A program made the translations under genes and the position numbers. Below are positions 24,823-34,185 of a DNA stretch of 64,000 nucleotides, piece after piece (the stretch's first letter is position 1; each line of letters starts with the position of its first letter). This DNA comes from Rhizobium rosettiformans (GTDB lineage: Bacteria; Pseudomonadota; Alphaproteobacteria; Rhizobiales; Rhizobiaceae): the NCBI RefSeq assembly GCF_016806065.1, contig NZ_CP032406.1, positions 372,001-436,000 of the forward strand, in the 5' to 3' direction. The notes beneath the pieces are model-generated. The model saw only the letters and a list, made by a program, of their open reading frames with translations. It ran no database searches and was not told where the DNA came from.

Positions 24823-26577
24823 CTAGCGGAAGAGTGACAGAATGATCTCGGGCTGCGTATTGGCAATCTGAAGGCTTTGTAAAGCAAGCTGCTCCTGGGT
24901 TTGAAGCGCCTTCAACCTAGTCGACACCGCATTGAGATCGGCGTCGACGAGACGACCAACACCCTTGTCGATCGTTGCCATCATCTCTTCGGCAAACCCG
25001 GCTTGGAGATCAATTCTTGACTGCAAAGCACCAAGTATCGAGGCACCAGAGACAACAGCTTGTGACATAACGTCGAGAGCGGAAATCAGGTCATCAATAT
25101 CGGCACCTGGATCGGTTATATCGATGGATAGGAAATCAAACCCGCTTAAGGTCACATAGGTCGAGTTCGTCTCGACTGTGAGTATGTCCGTCACACTGGT
25201 ATTCGAGATGTTGAAGACCGCATATCGCCCGACATGCGGTCCGGAGGTATCCGGGCTAATGCTAAGATTGCCGCTATAAGACGAGAAATTCAGTTCGCTG
25301 ACAACAGAATTCAGCACTGTCGCGAAATCAGCAACACTACCGACAAGGCCGTCGCTTGTGCCAAGAGCTGCATCCACATCGGCCTTGGTGACCGTATAGG
25401 TCTGACTGGTTCCGGCTGACGGAAAGTTGACGTCAAATGAGAACTGCGAAGACGGCGTCAGCTGGAACTGGAAGCCTGCCGTAAACGGGACGTAGGCGGC
25501 GGGCCGAATATTGACGTGCTGATAGGCCTGCGACAGGCCAAAACTGTAATTACTGGCAAGCGTCGAACTGACCGATCCAATTGCGATGCTTGACCCCTGC
25601 CCTGGAGCGGTCGTCTCCAGCGAAAAGACATCGATCAGGCTGCCGCTACCGGAAGTCGGTGAGAAGTGAAAATCATGCGAGGTGTCTGCGGGCACGCCAG
25701 CGGCAGTCAAGGCAGCCCTCATCACGGTGACCATCTCAGCGGTACCCGTGATAGATCCGTCTGACTTTCCAAGCGCGGAATTCACCAGCGCTTGATCAAT
25801 CACGACTGAGTAATTGCTGCCGGCGGAATAGGGCGCGTTGGCGTCGACCATCACATTGAAGGAGATCTGATCGGTGGGCCCGAGACTGCGGGCACCGGCG
25901 AATGTAAACCATGAATGGCCATAATGCGGCGTGTCAGAGACTGCACCATTTTGCAGGCCGCCAATATCGGAGGGAAGGCCACCTGGGGTGATGACCTGCT
26001 TTGTGATCTTGGCTGATTGGAGCAGGCCCCCACCAGTTCTGTTAAAAAGCGAGATTTCGTCGAGTGCGACCTCTGTCGTGTCCACTGACACGCCACTGCC
26101 GGCCGATCGGATGAAAGAAGAGACGACAGAGACCCTGTTTTGTGTGGGCTCATCAAGTTCGGCGATATCAGTATTCAACCAGTTTTGTCCGCCAAAGCTC
26201 GACGCCTCAGCGATGCTAACGACTTGTTGCTTGAATTGCTCGAGCTCGGCTTGGATCTTTTTCTTATCGACGCCATCTTCCTTGGATGCGACAAGCTTCG
26301 CCTTGAACTCTGCAAGGACGTCAACGACCGCTTCCATTCCGGCATAAGCCGTATCGACCTTGGCAGCACCAAGGCCAAGAGCGTCCGAAATCGCAGAAAC
26401 AGCGCGCCTGTCGGAACTCATCGTCGTGGAAATTGACCAGTAGGCGGCATTATCCGACGCGGACGCGACCCTGAGCCCCGATGATGCCTGACTTTGTGTC
26501 GTCTGCAGCGATGCAGATAGGCTTCGCAAAGTTTGCAAAGCGGCCATGGATGCGGTGTTTGAAAGGATGCTTGTCAT
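24823..26577 (-). CDS. flagellin, unusually long
   Basis: This 584-residue protein has the conserved flagellin ends. The N-terminal D0/D1 reads MTSILSNTASMAALQTLRSL with SSGLRVASASDNAAYWSIS. The C-terminal D1/D0 has VDADLNAVSTRLKALQTQEQLALQSLQIAN and a final LSLFR. Rhizobial flagellins are usually about 320-430 residues. The extra length is a central surface domain (about 160-480) that contains two diverged copies of one module, near 238-290 and 379-430, each with (I/F)SF(N/D)V ... LG-SDG. The product would be secreted by the flagellar type III system and polymerise in the filament. No other flagellar gene is in the window. Confidence 0.9.
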   Translation of the reverse strand: MTSILSNTASMAALQTLRSLSASLQTTQSQASSGLRVASASDNAAYWSISTTMSSDRRAVSAISDALGLGAAKVDTAYAGMEAVVDVLAEFKAKLVASKEDGVDKKKIQAELEQFKQQVVSIAEASSFGGQNWLNTDIAELDEPTQNRVSVVSSFIRSAGSGVSVDTTEVALDEISLFNRTGGGLLQSAKITKQVITPGGLPSDIGGLQNGAVSDTPHYGHSWFTFAGARSLGPTDQISFNVMVDANAPYSAGSNYSVVIDQALVNSALGKSDGSITGTAEMVTVMRAALTAAGVPADTSHDFHFSPTSGSGSLIDVFSLETTAPGQGSSIAIGSVSSTLASNYSFGLSQAYQHVNIRPAAYVPFTAGFQFQLTPSSQFSFDVNFPSAGTSQTYTVTKADVDAALGTSDGLVGSVADFATVLNSVVSELNFSSYSGNLSISPDTSGPHVGRYAVFNISNTSVTDILTVETNSTYVTLSGFDFLSIDITDPGADIDDLISALDVMSQAVVSGASILGALQSRIDLQAGFAEEMMATIDKGVGRLVDADLNAVSTRLKALQTQEQLALQSLQIANTQPEIILSLFR

Positions 26578-26936
26578 GACACGTCGCTGAAAATTGATTT
26601 CGATAAGCGGGCGTCATCATGAGCCAAGTAGCGGAAACTCCGGCCGCCAACATGCTAAACAATGTCTTAACAATCGCGCCAATATGCAACGGGGATTTCC
26701 CCCTCATCTTAGAAGGGCAAATAGAAATTTGTGCTCGATGAGACGCTCGTCAATGGATCCAGCGCCATATTTTTGGATGGCGAATCTGGATTCTCAATCA
26801 AGAAATGATTCCGTGTTTCATGTAAGGAATGGTGGCCGCTCGAAAGAACCCAGGGCCATGGAAGCAAGAGCTTGGGTGAGAGAGGCTCCCTACTGTGAAG
26901 TTCTAAAAGGTGCTCCTCGAAAAACGCCGTCGCAGA
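26578..26936. other. flagellin upstream region and helicase-copy junction
   Basis: About 360 bp containing the flagellin promoter region (minus strand) and the sequence at which the truncated helicase copy starts. No gene was recognised. The resemblance to the first helicase copy begins abruptly at about 26937. Confidence 0.35.
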
Positions 26937-27545
26937 CATGAACATGGCTGGCCCGGCGAGATCGAACAGGCACGGCTCTGGTACGATCCGCATCTCGACC
27001 GGATCCATGAATTACCCGAGACCCAGAAGGCCGACCTCCTGCAGTTGGAACAGATCGCCTCAGGCTATCCAAGCCGGGAGCGCTTCCTGACCGAACTGAC
27101 GCTCGATCCGCCGGAAGCAACAAGTGATCAGGCGGGCGTTCCGCTGCTTGACGAAGACTACCTGATCCTCTCGACCATCCACTCTGCCAAGGGTCAGGAA
27201 TGGCGTGCCGTCTTCATGCTGAATGTCGTTGATGGCTGCATGCCGTCCGACCTTGGGGCGGGAACGACGGATGAGCTCGAGGAAGAACGCCGACTGCTCT
27301 ATGTCGGCATGACCAGAGCCCGCGACAGCCTCAGTCTGATAACGCCGCAACGCTTCTACACCCATGGCCAGAACTCCAGGGGCGACAGACATGTCTATGC
27401 TTCGCGGACGCGCTTCATTCCGGCCATGCTCTTGCAGTTTTTCGAGCAGACAAGTTGGCCGAAGGTGGCAGCGACCACCACGGGACGCAGTGCAAGCCAG
27501 ATCAGGATTGACGTTGCCGCCAAGATGCGCGGCATGTGGAATTGA
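26937..27545 (+). pseudogene. 5'-truncated UvrD/Rep-type helicase copy
   Basis: The frame reads EHGWPGEIEQARLWYDPHLD and continues through motif V LSTIHSAKGQEW and motif VI EERRLLYVGMTRARD to MRGMWN and TGA. It is close to the last 200 codons of the intact helicase gene at 20791-22851, differing at scattered residues. ATPase motifs I-IV are missing, so it cannot be an active helicase. A GTG at 26910 could allow translation of about 211 residues. The two copies are direct repeats of about 0.6 kb around a 4-kb segment. The divergence suggests two old paralogues, one later truncated, rather than a recent duplication. Confidence 0.85.
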
Positions 27546-27563
27546 CGCCCAAAGAGGCGACCA

Positions 27564-27597
27564 GGGCGATCATGCGTCTCAACCAAAGGGATCGCCC
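27564..27597. other. 8-bp inverted repeat after the helicase remnant
   Basis: GGGCGATC (27564-27571) pairs exactly with GATCGCCC (27590-27597) across 18 nt. It could serve as a transcription end for the plus strand, though no T run follows. Confidence 0.3.
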
Positions 27598-27671
27598 GTG
27601 AAGCGATGTTTCCTGGCCTCAGTAAAGCGTCAATGAGCGCGGGGCCAGATCACTGGCGACCAGCAGCCTTC

Positions 27672-27986
27672 TCAAGCTTCATCATCATCAAGTTGGGTAA
27701 AGACAAGGCCCGGCGTGTCATCAACAAAGTTATCCGGCCTCAACAGCGCAGTGACGGCCGGCACCCAGACCTGCGGAACAAACATCAATTCGAGGCCCAT
27801 GGCACGGCCGATATTGATCAGGGTCGTCGTTCGGGCGGAGCTGCGACCTGCTTCGATGTCCTGATAACGCAGACGCGAAATTCCCGCCTCTTCTGCCACC
27901 CGCTTTTGCGAATAGCCGAGCTCTTTGCGAGTTGCCTTCAGTTTCTGACCGATGAGCAGGAGGTCTTCTGATTCAGTTGCCACCAC
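27672..27986 (-). CDS. XRE-family HTH regulator (HipB-like)
   Basis: A 104-residue protein with an N-terminal Cro/C1 HTH: LKATRKELGYSQKRVAEEAGIS, then YQDIEAGRSSARTTTLINIGRAMGLEL. A C-terminal tail of about 30 residues is acidic at the end (QLDDDEA). Proteins of this plan are often antitoxins of HipA-type or similar modules, but no toxin gene is adjacent, so it may be an orphan regulator. It is transcribed toward the helicase remnant. Confidence 0.8.
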   Translation of the reverse strand: MVATESEDLLLIGQKLKATRKELGYSQKRVAEEAGISRLRYQDIEAGRSSARTTTLINIGRAMGLELMFVPQVWVPAVTALLRPDNFVDDTPGLVFTQLDDDEA

Positions 27987-28347
27987 AATGCCTTATGCAG
28001 TAAATTTCATGAGCCACGATGTTCAAGACAGGCTTAAACTTGTCAAGCAAGTCCCCGGAGCGCAGCCAGTCTTTCGTTAGGGCGGTGATGGCTGGTACTG
28101 CCTATGCGGACCGATCGGAAGGCGATGCCGCGTCAGAGCTTCTGGAATGCACCAGGCGCTGGAATTCAGACCGAACGCGCAACTGCCTCTCAAATGACCT
28201 GACCGGGCCTTTCGTAAAGCAACCGAACCCAGACGCGCATCCGGCGTCGATGCCCCCAAAGATCTGCAGCACGTCTCTGGCGACTTGCCGTATCGGGCCT
28301 CAACCGTTATGCGAATTGTGCAAGAATGCATCTAGGAGAGCACCATT
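27987..28347. other. upstream region of the cold-shock gene
   Basis: About 360 bp separating the divergent XRE and cold-shock genes. A TAGGAGAG ribosome-binding sequence precedes the cold-shock ATG. The long 5' region is usual for csp genes whose mRNA leader is temperature-sensitive, but I cannot define its start. Confidence 0.35.
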
Positions 28348-28554
28348 ATGGCAACCGGCATCGTCAAATTCTTCGCCCAGGACAAGGGCTTCGGCTTCAT
28401 CACCCCCGACGCGGGCGGCCCTGACGTCTTTGTCCACATTTCTGCGATTAGCACGGGCAGCCCGCTGCAGGATGGTGAGAAGGTGAACTATGATGTCGGC
28501 CAGGATCGCAAGACCGGCAAGTCCAAGGCAGAGAACGTCACCGTTCTGCGCTGA
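28348..28554 (+). CDS. cspA: cold-shock family protein
   Basis: A 68-residue single OB-fold protein. RNP1 KGFGFITP is at about 14-21 and RNP2 VFVHISAI at about 28-35. It ends with the typical [11 protein letters not shown] tail. Such proteins bind single-stranded RNA/DNA and act as RNA chaperones, induced by cold or during growth changes. A good AGGAG sequence is placed 8-10 bases before the ATG. Length and motifs match CspA of rhizobia closely. Confidence 0.95.
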   Translation: MATGIVKFFAQDKGFGFITPDAGGPDVFVHISAISTGSPLQDGEKVNYDVGQDRKTGKSKAENVTVLR

Positions 28555-29158
28555 TACTATTGAGCCCAATGGCGACGCGCGCGATTGGCCAAATCAGGGC
28601 AAAGTGCGCGTCCCTTCAACCTGCAGGGGTGGCGTACGGCTGCGCCTTATATGCCTCTGCCGTTTCGCGGCCAAAGCGCGTCTTTCAAGCGACCATTTCA
28701 GACAATCGCATTCGGCAACAGAACGCTGACTCGACGAGGGTTGCTGCAGATCTCTGCAAGGTCCACTCTCGAACAGTGACCTGCCGTCGCCTGCACTCTG
28801 GCCCGCGTGGCGATGACAACTTTAGCGTGTTCACGCCGTGCGATCGGGTGACCTCCCAAGCCTCTCAACTGCACCTGAGATACGCAATCTGTCCTACTGC
28901 CAGCGCTTGGAAAGCCTGCCTGCTCGACCTTCTTCTCGGTACCCCGAACCACGCGCTGCTAAGTCGAATTTGAGGACTCCAAGACCCTGCAGCGAGCAGC
29001 CTGCCAGCTGTGACCAAGCCTGTTGTCTTCAGTCCTCCGGCCAAACAGTGGCTCGGCCGGTCGAGGGGTAAACCGCGAGAAAAGTTGGAGGGATATTGAA
29101 GCTTCAGACAGGCTGTCGCGCTCAAATCCGAGCTCTCGATCAGGCAGCGCATGACCGA
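28555..29158. other. 600 bp without a recognisable gene
   Basis: Frames in this stretch have scrambled composition and no start signals. No repeats or RNA gene were recognised. It separates the cold-shock gene from the convergent diguanylate cyclase gene. Confidence 0.3.
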
Positions 29159-30337
29159 TCAGGCAAATGAGGTAACCTGAGCCCGGCTATCAACAGAGCG
29201 TTCCCTGACGGTGGTTGCGCATTCGACACGATCCCGACCATTACGCTTGGCAAGATAAAGTGCTTCATCGGCGCGGCCGATCGCCGTGAGGACATCATGT
29301 TTCAGGTCGGCGACTTCGCTGACCCCGAAACTCGCGGTAAACGACTGCCCGTGAAGCCTGGTGATTGAAGTGTCCTTCAGACTTTTGCGCATCGTCTCTG
29401 CCCAGTGTTTCGCGTCCGCTTCTGAGGCACCGGGCAAAAGAATAACGAATTCCTCTCCGCCGAAACGGGTCAGCAATGTGTTTTCGCCGGCCATCTGCTT
29501 GAGCCTTAATGCCATGTCGATGATCACCTGATCGCCGACATCATGCCCGCGGGCGTCATTGATGGCCTTGAAGTGATCGATGTCGGCAACGACGACAGCG
29601 CCTGCGCATTTGCCGCTTTTGGCCAGTTGCTCGACGGCCATTTCAAATCCACGCCTGTTCAACAATCCAGTCATGGGATCGCGGGCTGCTGCAAGCCTAT
29701 GCTTGTCCACCGATTTCAGGGCAAGTGCTGTGATCGCAGAGAAGGGGAAGAGCAGACAGATCGTCAGCGTCGTTACATGGACCGAAAGATTATAGGCGGA
29801 CTCGACGAATTCGCTCATCGCTTCACCGGTAGGAAAGATGAAGGTGAAGACAACGCCCCGTACCAGACTATCGAGCACCGCCAGGAAACTGGCAAAAATC
29901 AGAAAACGATCGGCTGTATTCTTGCTACGGCCGACCACCTTGAAGACCGCGATTGCCAGCAGGCTCGAAAAGACCATCTCGATCACGAAAAGGACAAGCC
30001 GGAGATTGGGATCGATGAAGATAAAATAGATGTGAGGGGCAAGGAAGGAGAGTGCCAGGCAGCGTCTCACCAGAGCAGCTCGGTCCACGCCGAAATGGAT
30101 CATCAAGGCGCTGCCGTAACAATAGGCGGCACCAATGAACAAGATCCCAGATGCCAGCTGATCAAATCGCGGTTCCACCGGAAATGTGGAAAGGGCAAAG
30201 CCGAGCCCGGTTTGCAAGAAGCCCACCGACCAATGCCAGGATGATGCCAGGCCCAGGCGCCACAAGAGCAGAAAAAACACCGAAAGGCCGATAAAGACGG
30301 TCAGTGGCAAATAGAAAAGCAGGTCTTTGGCATCCAT
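29159..30337 (-). CDS. membrane-bound diguanylate cyclase (GGDEF)
   Basis: The 392-residue protein has five to seven hydrophobic segments in residues 5-205, with no recognised sensory family. A GGDEF domain occupies about 215-375. The active site is RFGGEEFVILLP, and MTGLLNRRGFE and ADIDHFKAIND are in place, so it should make c-di-GMP. No RxxD inhibitory site lies five residues before the GGEEF, so product inhibition of the usual kind is not expected. It is divergent from the GntR operon, with the 9-bp tandem repeat in between. Confidence 0.9.
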   Translation of the reverse strand: MDAKDLLFYLPLTVFIGLSVFFLLLWRLGLASSWHWSVGFLQTGLGFALSTFPVEPRFDQLASGILFIGAAYCYGSALMIHFGVDRAALVRRCLALSFLAPHIYFIFIDPNLRLVLFVIEMVFSSLLAIAVFKVVGRSKNTADRFLIFASFLAVLDSLVRGVVFTFIFPTGEAMSEFVESAYNLSVHVTTLTICLLFPFSAITALALKSVDKHRLAAARDPMTGLLNRRGFEMAVEQLAKSGKCAGAVVVADIDHFKAINDARGHDVGDQVIIDMALRLKQMAGENTLLTRFGGEEFVILLPGASEADAKHWAETMRKSLKDTSITRLHGQSFTASFGVSEVADLKHDVLTAIGRADEALYLAKRNGRDRVECATTVRERSVDSRAQVTSFA

Positions 30338-30560
30338 CAGAACTACTCAGAAAAAAGCTGGCATCGTGGGAAGATTGGTGTGATCGGCAACCGATTTTCT
30401 TTATCCCCTTGATTTTCAGGGTGAATATTACGCGCAAACGTTAAATATCGGTGCTTGAGACGAACCTTTCCCTACAGTCCGTATCACGTTTCTGACATCG
30501 CTCAGTTGCAATCAGTCCCTCACTCGCCTGGGGTGGCCACACCTGACATCGGGCCCCGCA

Positions 30561-30668
30561 GGAGCCGCAGGAGCCGCAGGAGCCGCAGGAGCCGCAGGAG
30601 CCGCAAGAGCCGCAGGAGCCGCAGGAGCCGCAGGAGCCGCAGGAGCCGCAGGAGCCGCAGGAGCCGCA
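30561..30668. repeat. 12 x 9-bp tandem repeat (GGAGCCGCA)
   Basis: Twelve head-to-tail copies of GGAGCCGCA fill 108 bp. Only the sixth copy differs (AGAGCCGCA). It lies between the divergent diguanylate cyclase and GntR genes, about 220 bp upstream of the former's start and 180 bp upstream of the GntR promoter. Such near-perfect arrays change copy number readily by replication slippage. Confidence 0.95.
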
Positions 30669-30845
30669 GCTTTCAGCCTCCTTTGCACGAATTTAACCGC
30701 CTTTCGACACATCACGGCAGAACTGTTGCACCTCAATGAAAGTGCAGCACACTCCTTTCGCAGGACGCGCGGCGAGTGAGTTCTCGATCCTCTTTCTTGG
30801 ACAATGTGCTCTCTCTTGCTGTGCTCGCGTTTGTATGCTCGTCGG

Positions 30846-30875
30846 TTGACAAGACTGATCCCGCCTGATTGATAT
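30846..30875 (+). promoter_or_regulatory. sigma-70-type promoter with overlapping operator for the GntR operon
   Basis: TTGACA at 30846-30851 and TGATAT at 30870-30875 are separated by 18 bp. An ATTG...CAAT dyad (ATTGATATGATGTCAGACCAAT) covers the -10 region, a suitable place for autorepression by the FadR-type regulator encoded just downstream. Confidence 0.5.
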
Positions 30876-30903
30876 GATGTCAGACCAATTTTTGAGGCCT
30901 GAC

Positions 30904-31608
30904 GTGGTTTCATCTCTCACCCCTCTCCCGCCCGCAGACCGTGGCCGCCAGGTGTCGGAATCGCTGGCTGCCTATATTCAACAGGCCGAGCTTGCGGCCG
31001 GTGATCGCTTGCCAGCCGAGCGTGAACTGATGGCAGCACTGGGCGTTGGTCGCTCGACAATCCGCGAGGTCATCAGGCAGTTTCAGGCGCTGGGCGTGAT
31101 GGAAACGCGCAAGGGCAGTGGTACCTATCTCGTGAAGCCGATCACCTCAGCCACGATCCATATGCCGCTCTCGGTCAACATGGGCAGTCTGCGTGACGCC
31201 CTGTTGCAGACGCTCGAGGTGCGCCGTGGCATCGAATGCGAAGCCTGCATGGCAGCAGCCCGCCGGCGCACCCAGGACGATATCTTGTATATCAGTGCAG
31301 CGCTTGAGGAGATGGAGCGTGTCCATCTTCAAAAAGGCACCGCCGGCAAGGAAGATCTGGCCTTTCACCTCGCCATCTATGATGCGACCCATAATCCGCT
31401 GTTCAGGCAGTTGCTCGAACAGATGCGCGAAGCCTTCGAGAGCTTCTGGGACACGCCGTTTGACCGCCCGGACTTTGCGCGCCGCTCCTTTCCCTATCAC
31501 CGCACCCTGTTCAACGCGATCGTCGCCCAGGACACCGAGGCTGCACGGCGCGAGACCATCAAGATCCTCGACATCGTCGAGGAAGACATCAAGGAAATGT
31601 CCAAATGA
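30904..31608 (+). CDS. GntR-family (FadR-type) transcriptional regulator
   Basis: GTG 30904 is chosen as start because GAGG lies at 30894-30897 and an upstream in-frame ATG (30874) falls within the promoter. The protein of about 234 residues has the GntR winged HTH (AGDRLPAERELMAALGVGRS, then TIREVIRQFQALGVMETRKG) and an FCD ligand-binding domain (about 90-225). The latter includes LEVRRGIECEACMAAA, FHLAIYDATHNPL and SFPYHRTLFNAIVAQD, with the metal-binding histidines. It overlaps the next gene by four bases and probably controls the whole operon in response to its substrate. Confidence 0.9.
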   Translation: MVSSLTPLPPADRGRQVSESLAAYIQQAELAAGDRLPAERELMAALGVGRSTIREVIRQFQALGVMETRKGSGTYLVKPITSATIHMPLSVNMGSLRDALLQTLEVRRGIECEACMAAARRRTQDDILYISAALEEMERVHLQKGTAGKEDLAFHLAIYDATHNPLFRQLLEQMREAFESFWDTPFDRPDFARRSFPYHRTLFNAIVAQDTEAARRETIKILDIVEEDIKEMSK

Positions 31609-32777
31609 CCATCGGCTCCGATTGGTTTGAACATGCATCGCTTTGCGTCGCCCATGACGAGACAAACGCCTTCGAGGCTGTGGTTCCGCCGATCGTCCAG
31701 ACCTCGCTCTTTACCTTCGAGACCTATGACGAGATGGTTGCCACTTACCGTGGCGAGCGCAACCGACCTGTCTATTCGCGCGGCCTCAATCCGACGGTGC
31801 GTCATTTCGAGGAAATGCTGGCCAAACTGGAAGGCGGTGAAGATGCACTCGGCTTCGGCAGCGGCATGGCGGCAATCTCAACAACGGTCCTGACCTTCGT
31901 CGAACCAGGCGACCGGATCGTGGCTGTCCGCAATCTCTACCCCGATGCCTATCGCCTGTTCGGAACGCTGATGAAGCGGATGAAGGTGGAGGTCACCTAT
32001 GTCGATGGCAAGGATCTCGAGGCCGTCGACCACGCCTTGAGCGGTGCCAGACTGCTTTATCTCGAAAGCCCGACAAGCTGGATCATGGAAACCCATGACG
32101 TGGCAGCGCTTGCGGGCATTGGCCGGAAACACGGTGCGCTGAGCGTCATCGACAACAGCTGGGCAAGCCCCGTCTTCCAGCGCCCGCTTGAGCTCGGTGT
32201 CGACATCGTCTTGCATTCCGCCTCGAAGTATCTGGGTGGTCATAGCGACGTGGTGGCCGGTGTCGTCACCGGCTCAAAGACACTGATCGACCGAATCCGC
32301 ACCGAGACCCTGCCCTATCTCGGCGGCAAGATGTCGCCCTTTGATGCCTGGCTGCTGATCCGGGGATTGCGAACCTTGCCGATCCGAATGAAGGCCCATG
32401 AAGCCTCTGCAATCGAGATCGCACGACGGCTGAAATTTCTCGACATCGTCGAAGAGGTCAATCATCCGGGCCTTGCCAATCAACTGCCGCCTGGCCTCAC
32501 CGGCACCTCGGGTCTCTTCTCCTTCGTGCTTCGCCAAGGCGTCGACATCAGGCGTTTCTGCGATCACCTGCAGCTCTTCAAGCTCGGCGTGAGCTGGGGC
32601 GGTCACGAAAGCCTGGTCGTGCCCGGCGAGGTCGTGTTGCAGCAAAAGGCCCAACCGAATTCCGCACATGCCTTTGGCATGAACCCGCGGTCCGTGCGCC
32701 TTCATGTCGGCCTCGAGGGAACCGAGGCCTTGTGGAGGGACCTGGAGGGGGCATTTTCTGCCGCCCAGGAAACATAA
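31605..32777 (+). CDS. metC: PLP-dependent trans-sulfuration enzyme (cystathionine beta-lyase-like)
   Basis: This 390-residue enzyme belongs to the Cys/Met metabolism PLP family. Cofactor-binding features are YSRG (Tyr57/Arg59), GSGMAAIS at 85-92, VIDNSWASP with Asp183, and the Schiff-base lysine in LHSASKYLGGHSD (Lys208). Family members cleave or exchange C-S bonds in cystathionine, homoserine esters or methionine. The gene name is by similarity only. The gene is fused translationally to gntR (ATGA overlap) and followed by a sugar importer. It may therefore act on an imported sulfur- or amino-containing compound rather than in methionine synthesis. Confidence 0.8.
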   Translation: MTIGSDWFEHASLCVAHDETNAFEAVVPPIVQTSLFTFETYDEMVATYRGERNRPVYSRGLNPTVRHFEEMLAKLEGGEDALGFGSGMAAISTTVLTFVEPGDRIVAVRNLYPDAYRLFGTLMKRMKVEVTYVDGKDLEAVDHALSGARLLYLESPTSWIMETHDVAALAGIGRKHGALSVIDNSWASPVFQRPLELGVDIVLHSASKYLGGHSDVVAGVVTGSKTLIDRIRTETLPYLGGKMSPFDAWLLIRGLRTLPIRMKAHEASAIEIARRLKFLDIVEEVNHPGLANQLPPGLTGTSGLFSFVLRQGVDIRRFCDHLQLFKLGVSWGGHESLVVPGEVVLQQKAQPNSAHAFGMNPRSVRLHVGLEGTEALWRDLEGAFSAAQET

Positions 32778-32820
32778 GCCCTGTCCTAACCCAACCAAGA
32801 AACAGAGGAGGAACTTCAAC

Positions 32821-34080
32821 ATGAAAGCAGTTTTGACAGCAGCCCTGATCAGCAGCCTGATGGCGGGAACGGCACTTGCCGACACCACCTTGAAGCTGGT
32901 CGAAGTGATCACCAGCCCTGAGCGCACCGAAACATTAAAATCGATCGTCTCGACCTTCGAGGCGGAAAACCCCGGCACCAAGGTCGAGATCATCTCGCTT
33001 CCCTGGGGCGAGGCCTTCCAGAAATTCGCGACCATGGTCTCGGCCGGCGAGATCCCTGACGTCATGGAAATGCCCGACACCTGGCTGTCGCTTTATGCCA
33101 ATAACGGCATTGTCGAGAGCCTCGAGCCCTATCTGAAGGATTGGGATCAGACGGCAGATCTGTCCGATCGCGCGCTTGAGCTTGGCCGTGACGTCAAGGA
33201 CACCGCCTATATGCTGCCTTACGGCTTTTATCTGAGAGCGATGTTCTACAACAAGAAGCTCCTGGAAGAGGCGGGGGTCACAGAACTGCCAAAGACGATG
33301 GACGAATTTGCCGAAGCCTCCAAGAAGGTCTCGGCTCTTCCCGGCAAGTATGGCTATTGCCTGCGTGGTGGACCCGGTGGCCTGAACGGCTGGGTGATGT
33401 TCGGTGCGTCGATGGCCGGATCGAATGAATTCTTCACCGAGGACGGCACCTCCACCTTCAATTCCGAAGGCTGGGTCAAGGGTCTCACCTGGCTGATCGA
33501 TCTTTACAAGGAAGGCTACGCGCCAAAGGATTCCGTCAACTGGGGCTTCAACGAGATCGTCGCCGGCTTCTACAGCGGCACCTGCGCCTTCCTCGACCAG
33601 GATCCCGATGCCCTGATTGCGATTGCCGAACATATGGGCGATGACGATTACGGCGTCATGACCATGCCGAAGGGGCCCGACGGCAAGACCTTCCCGACCA
33701 TTGGTTATGCCGGCTGGTCGATGATGGCGGCAAGCGAGAACAAGGATCTGTCCTGGAAGCTGATTGCCACCCTTCAGGGCAAACAAGGCAATATCGAGTG
33801 GAACAAGCGAACCGGCGCCCTGCCGGCACTCAAATCGGCCGAAAGCGATCCCTTTTATGCAAGCCCACAGTTCAAGGGCTGGTTCGAAGAACTGGCTGAC
33901 AAGAATGCGGTGCCGACGGTGATGCCGACGCATCTGGAAGAATTTGCCTTCTTCAAGGATTCGCTCGTCATCAAGACTTCGCAGCAAGCGCTGCTTGGCG
34001 ATATCACGCCTCAGGAGCTCGCCGACCAGTGGGCCGATTACCTGACCAAGGCGCAGCAGAAGCACCTGGCGAAACAGTAA
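32821..34080 (+). CDS. sugar ABC importer, periplasmic substrate-binding protein
   Basis: Start at ATG 32821 after AGAGGAGG. The 419-residue protein has a classical signal peptide cleaved after about residue 20 (LMAGTALA/DT). The mature part is a family 1 solute-binding protein of the CUT1 class, with TLKSIVSTFEAENPGTKVEI, GEIPDVMEMPDTWLS and MLPYGFYLRAMFYNKKLLEEAG. It would capture an oligosaccharide, sugar alcohol or glycerol-phosphate-like substrate. The ligand cannot be read from sequence. It is followed by two permease genes and an ATPase gene. Confidence 0.9.
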   Translation: MKAVLTAALISSLMAGTALADTTLKLVEVITSPERTETLKSIVSTFEAENPGTKVEIISLPWGEAFQKFATMVSAGEIPDVMEMPDTWLSLYANNGIVESLEPYLKDWDQTADLSDRALELGRDVKDTAYMLPYGFYLRAMFYNKKLLEEAGVTELPKTMDEFAEASKKVSALPGKYGYCLRGGPGGLNGWVMFGASMAGSNEFFTEDGTSTFNSEGWVKGLTWLIDLYKEGYAPKDSVNWGFNEIVAGFYSGTCAFLDQDPDALIAIAEHMGDDDYGVMTMPKGPDGKTFPTIGYAGWSMMAASENKDLSWKLIATLQGKQGNIEWNKRTGALPALKSAESDPFYASPQFKGWFEELADKNAVPTVMPTHLEEFAFFKDSLVIKTSQQALLGDITPQELADQWADYLTKAQQKHLAKQ

Positions 34081-34185
34081 GGCGTCAAAGACCGGGCAGA
34101 GCGAGACCTGCTTTGCCCGGTTCCTAAAACAGACACTGAGACAGTCACTTGCACTGACACGTCCAAGCAGATGAAGGCCTGAACA

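Noticed and set aside
30561..30668. CRISPR-like array
   Set aside because: The units are 9 bp, contiguous and without spacers, and no cas gene is nearby; it is a simple tandem repeat.
30512..30913. Minus-strand frame encoding a repetitive Ala-Ala-Pro protein across the 9-bp repeats
   Set aside because: The frame exists only because 9-bp repeats keep phase; it runs into the GntR promoter and start, and its flanks are not protein-like.
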